Positions 7,115 to 13,120 of a DNA stretch of 21,314 nucleotides are shown piece by piece. Source of the stretch: JANWYQ01 sp034432445 (GTDB taxonomy: Bacteria; Chloroflexota; Anaerolineae; JAAEKA01); assembly GCA_034432445.1 (NCBI GenBank), contig DAOUBX010000039.1:1-21314 (forward strand). Reading direction: 5' to 3'. The notes beneath the pieces were generated by a model, which was not told the DNA's origin, made no database searches, and was given only the letters and a program-made list of their open reading frames with translations. The position numbers and the translations under genes were made by a program. Each line of letters starts with the position of its first letter. Position 1 is the stretch's first letter.

Positions 7115-7158
7115 ATCATGCCACACCTTGGTTAACGGCCTGCGAAAGGCGAGTTAAT
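7115..7158 (-). promoter_or_regulatory. Pho-box-like promoter of the phosphoesterase gene
   Basis: Read on the minus strand, ATTAACT (7158-7152) and GTTAACC (7136-7130) are exactly 22 bp apart. After a 9-bp gap comes CATGAT (7120-7115), a 4/6 match to the -10 consensus. The 22-bp phase, the GTTAACC word and the 9-bp gap are the same as before pstS. The middle 11-bp position is not conserved. Confidence 0.4.
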
Positions 7159-7194
7159 GCCCTCCAAAGAAATCGCTAACGCTTCGCATGGCAG

Positions 7195-7233
7195 CGCAAA
7201 GTTGCCAACTTTCGGTAAGTTGGCAACTTTGCG
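7195..7233 (-). terminator. Perfect 16-bp hairpin abutting the pyruvate-kinase-like stop codon
   Basis: CGCAAAGTTGCCAACT (7195-7210) pairs perfectly with 7218-7233 around a 7-nt loop. The hairpin starts at the base after the TGA stop of the pyruvate-kinase-like gene. It lacks a following T-run on the minus strand, so it may stabilise the mRNA end or terminate inefficiently. It also separates that gene from the downstream phosphoesterase. Confidence 0.6.
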
Positions 7234-9087
7234 TCAATCCAGCTCGGAGACCGACAGCTTGCGCAGCATGGAGCGGCGCTTGTGTTGATGGGCGTGCATG
7301 CGCTCCAGCACGCCGTTGAGGAAGCGCACCGCCTCCACGATGTAGGGCCCTTTGTTGAGCATCACGGCCTCGGCGCGGCCGCTCATCACCGCGTCGGATA
7401 CCTCGGCGCGCGTGGGGGAGCCGGTCTTGGCCAGGCCTTCCAACACCTGGGTGGCCCAGATCACCGGCACGTGCGCGGCCTCACACAGCCAGAGGATCTC
7501 CTCCTGCACCTCGGCCAGCCGCTCGAAGCCCACCTCCACGGCCAGGTCGCCCCTCGCCACCATCACCCCCACCGGCGGCGAGTACATGGCCGTCAGCAGC
7601 AGCCGCGGCAGGTTCTCGAAGGCCTCGCGGTTCTCCACCTTGAGCACCACGCCGATCTCGGAGCCGCCCAGCTCCTCCAGCCGCTGCTCCAACAGCAGCA
7701 CGTCCTCAGGGGTGCGCACGAAGGAGAGGCCGACCATGTCCACATACTTGACCAGGAACTCCAGATCGTGCAGGTCTTTTTCGGTCAGAGCCGAGATGGC
7801 CAGCGCGGTGTCGGGCAGGTTGATGCCCTTTTCCGACCGCAGCTTGGCCGCGCGCGGGCCCGTGTAGCTGATCTGCACCACGATCTCGTTCCCATCGTTG
7901 GAGACCACCCGGCTGCCGATCTTGCCGTCGTCGAAGCGGATGATCTGGCCCGGCTCGGCCGACTCGAAGGCGGCCTCCAGCGAGCAGGGGATACGCGCCG
8001 GCTCGACCACATTGCCCTCGGCGTTGCGCACGGCGGGCCGGCCGGGGATGCCCTCGCGGGTCAGCACCAAAAGGTCGCCCACGGCCAGCTCCAGCGGCGC
8101 CACCACCTCAGGCAGCGGCCCAAACACACCCTCGGCCAGCGCCTCGCCATCGCGCACCAGCCGGGCCGGCATGCCCTGTTCCACGTAGGCCGTCTTGACC
8201 GCTGTGGCCAGCCGCGAGTTGCCCATGGCCTCTACGATCTGCAGGTCGCGATGCTTGCCGCGGGTGTCGTTGAACTCGATCACATCGCCCGGCTGGGCGG
8301 GTTCGATGACGTGGCGCTCGATGGGCAGGGTGGTGGGTACGCCCGGCGGCGCGGTCTCCGGCGCGTCGGCCGGCGTCAGCCAGATTTGCGCCGGCTCGAT
8401 CACCTCGCCGCGCAGGTTGCGCCGCGGTCGGTACTTGACCAGCCGGCCGATGGGCTCGATCGCGCCGGTGCGCAGCTTGGGGCCGGCCAGGTCGGCGTAG
8501 ATCTTGGCGCTGCGGCCCAGCTCGCGTTCAGCCCGACGTAGGTTGTTGACCATACCCAGCCAGGCCTGCTCGTCGTCGTGCGCACAGTTGATGCGCATCA
8601 CGTCCATGCCGGCCGCCAGCAGGTTGCGCACCAGCAGGTAGTCCCAGGAGGCCTCGCTGGGCATGGTGACCATGATGCGCACCGAGCGCTTGCCGGCCGG
8701 CGAACCGAGCAGCAGCTCACTGTGATAGTCGAGCATGATCGATCCTGCGTCCACGCTCGCCAGCGGAGATGGCGATTGATCCGGTTGCCAGGATTGGCCG
8801 GCCAGGGCGTGCAGCGCAGTGAGCACCGTGTCCAGTGAGCTGAGGGTTTGCGCCTCGCGGCTGCCCAGCGAGGTCAAGCCCAGCGCAGCCAGCTCGGTCT
8901 GAATGGGCCGCAAATCGACCTGGCGCAACGCCAGGTAATGCAGCAGGTTGCGCGCGCTGGCCTGGTAGCTCGGCTCGATGCGCAGGATCTCGTCCTGGTG
9001 GCTCTGCTCAAGGGTGATGGCGCGGGCGCGTAGGTCCTTGATCTTAGGGATCAACCGCTCTGCGCGCAGCTTGGTTGGGTTGTTCAT
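7234..9087 (-). CDS. Long pyruvate-kinase-like protein with doubled B region
   Basis: Pyruvate kinase transfers phosphate from PEP to ADP in glycolysis. The 617-residue product has an N-terminal helical domain (about 1-130, with NLLHYLALRQVDLRPIQ), then a pyruvate kinase barrel: R165 in MRINCAH, YADLAGPKLRTG near 197, VGLSFVRTPEDV near 452, the catalytic LKVEN near 482, MVARGDL near 509 and ATQVLEG...PTRAEVSDA near 545. The usual NFSHG is NCAHD and MLSGET is MLNKGP. The region where the B domain normally sits spans about 210-425, more than twice the usual size, and looks internally duplicated. The C-terminal allosteric domain is missing. Start chosen at ATG 9087 because AGAGGA precedes it closely; a TTG-type or upstream start at 9132 lacks such support. 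Whether it is a true pyruvate kinase is uncertain. Confidence 0.75.
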   Translation of the reverse strand: MNNPTKLRAERLIPKIKDLRARAITLEQSHQDEILRIEPSYQASARNLLHYLALRQVDLRPIQTELAALGLTSLGSREAQTLSSLDTVLTALHALAGQSWQPDQSPSPLASVDAGSIMLDYHSELLLGSPAGKRSVRIMVTMPSEASWDYLLVRNLLAAGMDVMRINCAHDDEQAWLGMVNNLRRAERELGRSAKIYADLAGPKLRTGAIEPIGRLVKYRPRRNLRGEVIEPAQIWLTPADAPETAPPGVPTTLPIERHVIEPAQPGDVIEFNDTRGKHRDLQIVEAMGNSRLATAVKTAYVEQGMPARLVRDGEALAEGVFGPLPEVVAPLELAVGDLLVLTREGIPGRPAVRNAEGNVVEPARIPCSLEAAFESAEPGQIIRFDDGKIGSRVVSNDGNEIVVQISYTGPRAAKLRSEKGINLPDTALAISALTEKDLHDLEFLVKYVDMVGLSFVRTPEDVLLLEQRLEELGGSEIGVVLKVENREAFENLPRLLLTAMYSPPVGVMVARGDLAVEVGFERLAEVQEEILWLCEAAHVPVIWATQVLEGLAKTGSPTRAEVSDAVMSGRAEAVMLNKGPYIVEAVRFLNGVLERMHAHQHKRRSMLRKLSVSELD

Positions 9088-9297
9088 GCTAGTCCTCTTT
9101 CCTAACGATTTGTTCGCGAATTGTTTACCCAACTAGCGATGGGCTAGAAACAGAAGTTAATGTAACTATGCCATACTTGGCAGCGTGCGACAAGCAGCAA
9201 GCGGACTTCGGCAATCACCGCCTCGCATCGGGTTTACCTTGAGCGCCATGACCACTGCCGAGGTTCTGGCTGACCACCAACTCTTCAGGAGATGACT
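9088..9297. other. Divergent intergenic region, no clear promoter
   Basis: These 210 bp separate the minus-strand pyruvate-kinase-like gene from the plus-strand small gene and surE. Promoters for both must lie here, but I see no convincing -35/-10 pair and no GTTAACC boxes with the 11/22-bp phase. Confidence 0.4.
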
Positions 9298-9501
9298 ATG
9301 ACCAAGAACCAGTCTGGCAAACGGCCTGTGACGTCAGTCCCTGCAGCTGCGAGGGAGTCACAACCCCTCACTCTGGCCAAGCTACAGCGTCTTTACGGCC
9401 ATCGCGGCCCGCGCGTCGACGCGTTTGGCCGGCGCGCGGCCCTGCCCAGCGAGATTCAGCGTCTGACCGCGGCCCGCCGTGCGTGGAAGGAGCAAGACTA
9501 A
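9298..9501 (+). CDS. 67-aa basic protein of unknown function, coupled to surE
   Basis: I do not recognise this protein. It is small, basic and Arg-rich, with a predicted soluble character and no membrane segment. Its C-terminal half (LAKLQRLYGHRGPRVDAFG, then LPSEIQRLTAARRAWKEQD) looks like one or two amphipathic helices. CAGGAG ends 6 bases before the ATG at 9298, so this ATG is preferred over the in-frame ATG at 9292, which directly abuts the ribosome binding site. Its stop overlaps the start of surE (TAATG), implying translational coupling and a related role, for instance as a partner of SurE; that is an inference. Confidence 0.6.
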   Translation: MTKNQSGKRPVTSVPAAARESQPLTLAKLQRLYGHRGPRVDAFGRRAALPSEIQRLTAARRAWKEQD

Positions 9502-10307
9502 TGCGTTTTCTGCTCACCAACGACGACGGCATCGACGCGCCCGGCCTGTGGACTGCGGCGCAGGTGCTCTCAGCCTGGGGTTCGGTGCTCATCGTGGCTC
9601 CGACCCACAATCACAGCGGCTACGGCCCGGCGCATCCGCCTAGCTCGTCGCTGAACTACACTCCCTTTCCGGTAGATGGCCAACGCTACCCTCACGTCAC
9701 CGCCTACGCCCTGGAAGCCACGCCCGCGGCCTGCGCCCACATCGGGTTGAGCGGCGCTTTTGGCGCCGAGCCGGTGGACCTGGTGGTGAGCGGGGTCAAC
9801 GCCGGCCTCAACCTGGGCCACGACGTGCTCTACTCCGGTACGGTGGGCGCAGCGCTCACGGCGCAACTGGTGGGCTACTCGGCCCTCGCCGTCTCCCTGG
9901 ACTGGTGGGGAACGGGAGAGGCCCACTGGGAGACTGCAGGCCGGGCCATACGGCAGGCCATGGCGCTGTGGCAGCACGGCGTCGATCGCACGCCTACCGT
10001 GTTCAACGTCAACGTGCCCAACGTGCCCCTCAGCCGACTAACCGGGGTGCAGATCACCACTTTCGGCTCTGAGACGTTCCTGGGCAAGTATCAGTTCGTG
10101 GCCGACGGCGCTACGTCGGGCGTCATCCGGGCCGTGCGCCAAAACGGCGACCTACGCAGTCGGCGCAACGGCGCCGGCCTTTGGGAAGACAGCGTCGCCG
10201 TGGCGCAGGGCTACGTGTCCATCACCCCCATGCGGCCCTTCCCCGACGTGCTGTGCGTCGTTCCCTGGGTCGAGGCGAGAGAGCCGGCGATGATCGGCCG
10301 CGGGTGA
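9501..10307 (+). CDS. surE: 5'/3'-nucleotidase SurE
   Basis: SurE is a cytoplasmic metal-dependent phosphatase acting on nucleoside 5'- and 3'-monophosphates and short polyphosphates. The family signature MRFLLTNDDGIDAPG opens the protein (metal ligands D8 and D9), followed by S39 in NHSGYG and N100 in VVSGVNAGLNLG, completing the metal site. The length of 268 residues is typical. The start ATG at 9501 overlaps the preceding stop and has AAGGAG at 9487-9492; a GTG at 9483 would add residues before the invariant N-terminus and is rejected. It faces the pst operon convergently, with a shared terminator region between them. Confidence 0.93.
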   Translation: MRFLLTNDDGIDAPGLWTAAQVLSAWGSVLIVAPTHNHSGYGPAHPPSSSLNYTPFPVDGQRYPHVTAYALEATPAACAHIGLSGAFGAEPVDLVVSGVNAGLNLGHDVLYSGTVGAALTAQLVGYSALAVSLDWWGTGEAHWETAGRAIRQAMALWQHGVDRTPTVFNVNVPNVPLSRLTGVQITTFGSETFLGKYQFVADGATSGVIRAVRQNGDLRSRRNGAGLWEDSVAVAQGYVSITPMRPFPDVLCVVPWVEAREPAMIGRG

Positions 10308-10350
10308 CGCTTACGCCGCGCAACAGGCTGCACCGCATTACCAAGCCCCA

Positions 10351-10406
10351 ACCACGCGAACGTGGTGCAAAGCGCCATTTTCCGGCAGAAAGCCGGAAAA
10401 TGGCGC
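10351..10406. terminator. Two hairpins between convergent surE and pst operon
   Basis: A 6-bp stem ACCACG/CGTGGT with a CGAA loop (10351-10366) is followed by a perfect 15-bp stem (10372-10386 with 10392-10406) with a 5-nt AGAAA loop. Its arms carry an internal TTTT/AAAA tract. It lies between two convergent units and is probably a bidirectional terminator, although only short T-runs follow. Confidence 0.65.
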
Positions 10407-10418
10407 AAGGGGGAACCT

Positions 10419-10566
10419 TTACTTCTCGATCGCCAGCCTGAGCATCAACAGGGCTGCAACGAGCGTGATAGGGGTGAAAACCAACTTTACCGCGGTTGAC
10501 GTGGAAGATGATCAGTCCACCGAAGATGACCAGCAGGATGTTGCCTGCTGTCCTGGCGCTTATCAA
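10419..10566 (-). pseudogene. Tiny two-helix membrane ORF, frameshifted, end of the pst operon
   Basis: A TTG start at 10566 overlaps the TGA stop of arsC (TTGA). It encodes a hydrophobic segment (GNILLVIFGGLIIFHVN). One base out of frame follows a second hydrophobic segment ending in a stop at 10419 (TPITLVAALLMLRLAIEK). Removing one base from the short homopolymers at 10477-10488 restores a 48-residue protein with two membrane helices. It is either a frameshifted small membrane protein or contains a sequencing error. No family is recognised. Confidence 0.4.
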
Positions 10567-10997
10567 TTTCCTCCCACTGTGACCGCCTGGGAAAGGAACG
10601 GCACCACCCAGTCTTTGATCTCGTCGCGAATGCGCCGGAAGACGACCATGCGCTCCTCTTCCGTGCCCTCCGCTTTGGCCGGGTCATAGAAGGAGTGGTG
10701 CACCACGCGGCCGCCGCGCAGCCACAACGGGCAGTCCTCGGCTGCGTCGTCGCACACGGTGATCACCAGGTCGAAGGTCACGTCGCGCAGCTCATCGGGA
10801 TGCTTGGAGCGGCCGGCGCTGATGTCGATGCCCAGCTCAGCCATGGCGCGGACAGCTAGCGGGTGCACGTAGCCCGAAGGCTTCGTGCCCGCTGAGTAAG
10901 CCTGCCACTGATCGCCCAAAAAGTGGTTGACCAAGCCCTCGCCCATTTGGCTGCGGCAGGAATTGCCGGTGCAGAGAAAGAGCACGTTCTTCGTCAT
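10563..10997 (-). CDS. arsC: Thioredoxin-type arsenate reductase (LMW phosphatase fold), ArsC 1
   Basis: This enzyme reduces arsenate to arsenite using a Cys relay recharged by thioredoxin. The 144-residue product has the CX5R P-loop (C9-TGNSC-R15 in FLCTGNSCRS) and the redox pair C82 and C89 (VCDDAAEDC), matching the spacing of the plasmid pI258-type ArsC. The DP motif near residue 105 (FYDPAKAEG) provides the general acid. The start ATG at 10997 overlaps the phoU stop (ATGA), so the two are translationally coupled; an upstream start would add residues overlapping phoU. A protein tyrosine phosphatase role is possible but the Cys pair favours arsenate reduction. Confidence 0.85.
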   Translation of the reverse strand: MTKNVLFLCTGNSCRSQMGEGLVNHFLGDQWQAYSAGTKPSGYVHPLAVRAMAELGIDISAGRSKHPDELRDVTFDLVITVCDDAAEDCPLWLRGGRVVHHSFYDPAKAEGTEEERMVVFRRIRDEIKDWVVPFLSQAVTVGGN

Positions 10998-11668
10998 GGC
11001 ACGTCGTTCTCCCAACCGGTATCGACAAGCTGACCGGTAATGCAGTAAATCACCCGCTCGCAAATGTTGGTGGCGCGGTCGGCGGCGCGCTCCAAGTTAT
11101 GCGCCGCCATCACCAGGAGGTTACCCTGACGGATCTTAGTGACATCGCTGAACAGCAGCGTCAACACCTCGCTGTACACCTGGTCGTACAGCGCATCCAC
11201 CAGCTCATCGTCCTCGATGACCGCCTGCGCCAGCGCCAGGTTGCGGGTGACAAAGGCCTCCAGCGAGCGGTGTACCATGCGCTGGCCGATCTCGGCCATG
11301 CGTGGGATGTCGATGAGCGGCTTTATCAGCGGCTCGTCGCCGATCTTGATGTTGATGCGCGCAATGCCCTTAGCATAGTCGCCGATGCGCTCCAATTCAT
11401 TAGCGATGATCAGCGCTGCAGCAATCGTGCGCATGTCGCCGGCCATAGGCTGTTGCGTGGCAATCAGGGTCAGGGCGTCACCTTCGATCTTGTAACGCAA
11501 GGCGTCGATGGCCTTATCCTCGGTGATGAGGGTGCGCGAAACCGCAAAGTCGCGGGTCTTTAGGGCATCCACGGACGCCAAGAGCGCCTTCTCGACCCGG
11601 TCGCCAAGTACCAAAACGTCATCCTGCAACGCCTGCAGGGCAGCCTCAAATGCATGTCTTCCTGTCAT
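10994..11668 (-). CDS. phoU: Phosphate signalling/transport regulator PhoU
   Basis: PhoU links the state of the Pst transporter to the PhoR kinase and limits phosphate uptake. The 224-residue product shows the two helical repeats of the family, including the metal-binding-like motifs ANELERIGDYAKGIA near residue 86 and AHNLERAADRATNI near 192. The start ATG at 11668 is preceded by CGGAGG; the earlier TTG at 11698 is less likely. It lies within the pst operon between two arsC genes, 44 bp after the first and overlapping the second. Confidence 0.92.
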   Translation of the reverse strand: MTGRHAFEAALQALQDDVLVLGDRVEKALLASVDALKTRDFAVSRTLITEDKAIDALRYKIEGDALTLIATQQPMAGDMRTIAAALIIANELERIGDYAKGIARINIKIGDEPLIKPLIDIPRMAEIGQRMVHRSLEAFVTRNLALAQAVIEDDELVDALYDQVYSEVLTLLFSDVTKIRQGNLLVMAAHNLERAADRATNICERVIYCITGQLVDTGWENDVP

Positions 11669-11712
11669 TCTTTGCTGGCCTCCGATGGATAATTGCAACT
11701 ATGGTCGCGGGC

Positions 11713-12147
11713 TTAGGCCGCAGTAGGTTGTCTAGCCAACCACTCCTGGATGCGCTGCTCGATCTGGTCGCGCACCTGGCGAAACTTTGCCAGAGTCTCG
11801 TGAGCACTGCCCTCAAAGGCCGCTGGGTCCTCGAAAGACCAGTGCAGGCGATTGCCAACGCCCAGGAAGGTCGTCGGACAGTTTTTTTCAGCGTGGCTAC
11901 ACACGGTGATCAAGTAACCGAAGTTCACCTTACCCAGATACTCGGTTACGTCCTTTGACCTCTGGCCGGCCAGGTCGAGCCCCACCTCCGCCATCACCTG
12001 TCGGGTGAGCGGGTGGATGCCCTTCGGTTCTAGGCCGGCGCTGTACACATCATACTGTGCGCCGCCGTATGCGCGCAAGAATGCCTCGGCCATTTGGCTG
12101 CGCGCCGAGTTTCCCGTACAAAGAAAGAGCACTTTCGTTCTTGCCAT
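11713..12147 (-). CDS. arsC: Thioredoxin-type arsenate reductase (LMW phosphatase fold), ArsC 2
   Basis: This is a second 144-residue member of the same family. The P-loop is C10-TGNSA-R16 (FLCTGNSARS), the redox pair is C83 and C90 (VCSHAEKNC), and the general-acid motif is FEDPAAFEG near 105. It differs clearly from the other copy in sequence, so this is not a recent duplication. It sits between pstB and phoU. AAGGA about 10 bp upstream of the ATG can serve as ribosome binding site. In the pst setting it would detoxify arsenate that enters through the phosphate importer. Confidence 0.87.
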   Translation of the reverse strand: MARTKVLFLCTGNSARSQMAEAFLRAYGGAQYDVYSAGLEPKGIHPLTRQVMAEVGLDLAGQRSKDVTEYLGKVNFGYLITVCSHAEKNCPTTFLGVGNRLHWSFEDPAAFEGSAHETLAKFRQVRDQIEQRIQEWLARQPTAA

Positions 12148-12166
12148 CGTCGTGGTCCTTGGGTCG

Positions 12167-12201
12167 GTTAACGGTGACAGGTAAACAGTGATCGGACAAA
12201 C
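12167..12201. repeat. Heptad repeat array between pstB and arsC
   Basis: Five 7-bp units follow one another: GGTTAAC, GGTGACA, GGTAAAC, AGTGATC and GGACAAA. They belong to the same family as the array at 3531-3593. The first unit equals the Pho-box word GGTTAAC, but the 7-bp period is different, so I do not call it a Pho box. Confidence 0.65.
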
Positions 12202-12213
12202 CGGTTACACCGA

Positions 12214-13017
12214 TTACCCAAATCGCCCCGTGATGTAATCCTCGGTCACCTTGCTCTTGGGATTCGTGAAGATTTCCTTGGTTGCGCCAAACTCCTCCAA
12301 ATAGCCGGTGCGATCGGGCGTGACGGTGAAGAAGGCGGTATAGTCGGACACACGGGCAGCTTGCTGCATGTTGTGAGTGACGATGATGATAGTATACTGC
12401 TTAGTCAGCTCTTTCATCAATTCTTCTATGCGTAGGGTGGCGATGGGGTCCAGCGCCGAGCAGGGCTCGTCCATCAGGATGATGTCGGGCTTGATCGCAA
12501 TGGCCCGGGCGATGCACAGGCGCTGCTGCTGGCCGCCGGAGAGAGAGTAGCCGCTGTCCTTGAGCTTGTCCTTTACCTCGTCCCACAACGCCGCGCTGCG
12601 CAGCGCGTCCTCCACCAGGTCGTCCATGTTGCCCTTAAAGCCGTTGATCTTGGCGCCCCAGGCGATGTTCTCGTAGATGCTCTTGGGGAAGGGGTTGGGC
12701 TTCTGGAAGACCATGCCCACGCGGCGACGCACCTCCACCGCGTCCACGTCGGGGTCGTAGATGTTCTTGCCGTGGAACAGCACATCGCCCTCGGTGCGCG
12801 CGATGGGGATCAGGTCGTTCATGCGGTTGAAGGCGCGCAGCACCGTGCTCTTACCGCAGCCGGACGGGCCGATCAGCGCCGTGATCTTCTGCCGCTCGAT
12901 GTTCAGGTTGATGTCGCGCACGGCATGGAATCCGCCGTAGTAGATGTTCAGATTGTGCGCCTGGGCTGCGTATTTGCCGTTCACAGGGGCGCCGTTGGTT
13001 GAGTTGTTTAGTGCCAT
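12214..13017 (-). CDS. pstB: Phosphate ABC transporter ATP-binding protein PstB
   Basis: This is the ATPase that powers phosphate import. It has the Walker A GPSGCGKST near residue 51, Q-loop VGMVFQKPNPFP, signature LSGGQQQRLCIARA near 159, Walker B IILMDEPCSALDP near 179 and H-loop VTHNMQQA near 214. FQKPNPFP and NMQQAARVSD are typical of PstB. The length of 267 residues is normal. GCGGAG lies 7-8 bp before the ATG. It is 103 bp downstream of pstA, a gap that contains two small palindromes. Confidence 0.96.
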   Translation of the reverse strand: MALNNSTNGAPVNGKYAAQAHNLNIYYGGFHAVRDINLNIERQKITALIGPSGCGKSTVLRAFNRMNDLIPIARTEGDVLFHGKNIYDPDVDAVEVRRRVGMVFQKPNPFPKSIYENIAWGAKINGFKGNMDDLVEDALRSAALWDEVKDKLKDSGYSLSGGQQQRLCIARAIAIKPDIILMDEPCSALDPIATLRIEELMKELTKQYTIIIVTHNMQQAARVSDYTAFFTVTPDRTGYLEEFGATKEIFTNPKSKVTEDYITGRFG

Positions 13018-13041
13018 GTGTTGTCTCCGCAGGTTTGTAGT

Positions 13042-13084
13042 AACGACTTCAGTCGTTCTAAGGCCACAGAGCGACCCAAGTCGC
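13042..13084. repeat. Pair of small palindromes between pstA and pstB
   Basis: AACGACT-TC-AGTCGTT (13042-13057) is a 7-bp stem with a 2-nt centre. GCGAC-CCAA-GTCGC (13071-13084) is a 5-bp stem. They share the GAC(T)/(A)GTC core. The reverse complement of the adjacent stretch, AGTGGCGACT, recurs at the right edge (21187-21196). They may protect mRNA ends or be part of a dispersed repeat. Confidence 0.5.
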
Positions 13085-13120
13085 CACTGCCAACGATGAG
13101 CTGTCCAGCGCTCGTGGGCG

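Noticed and set aside
7282..8541. A 419-codon open frame on the plus strand opposite the pyruvate-kinase-like gene
   Set aside because: It is the antisense of well-conserved pyruvate kinase motifs and has His/Arg/Leu-rich low-complexity composition.
12167..12187. GGTTAAC and GGTAAAC before arsC as a Pho box
   Set aside because: The units repeat every 7 bp, not 11 or 22, and belong to the heptad repeat family; there is no -10-like element at the expected distance and the site lies inside the operon.
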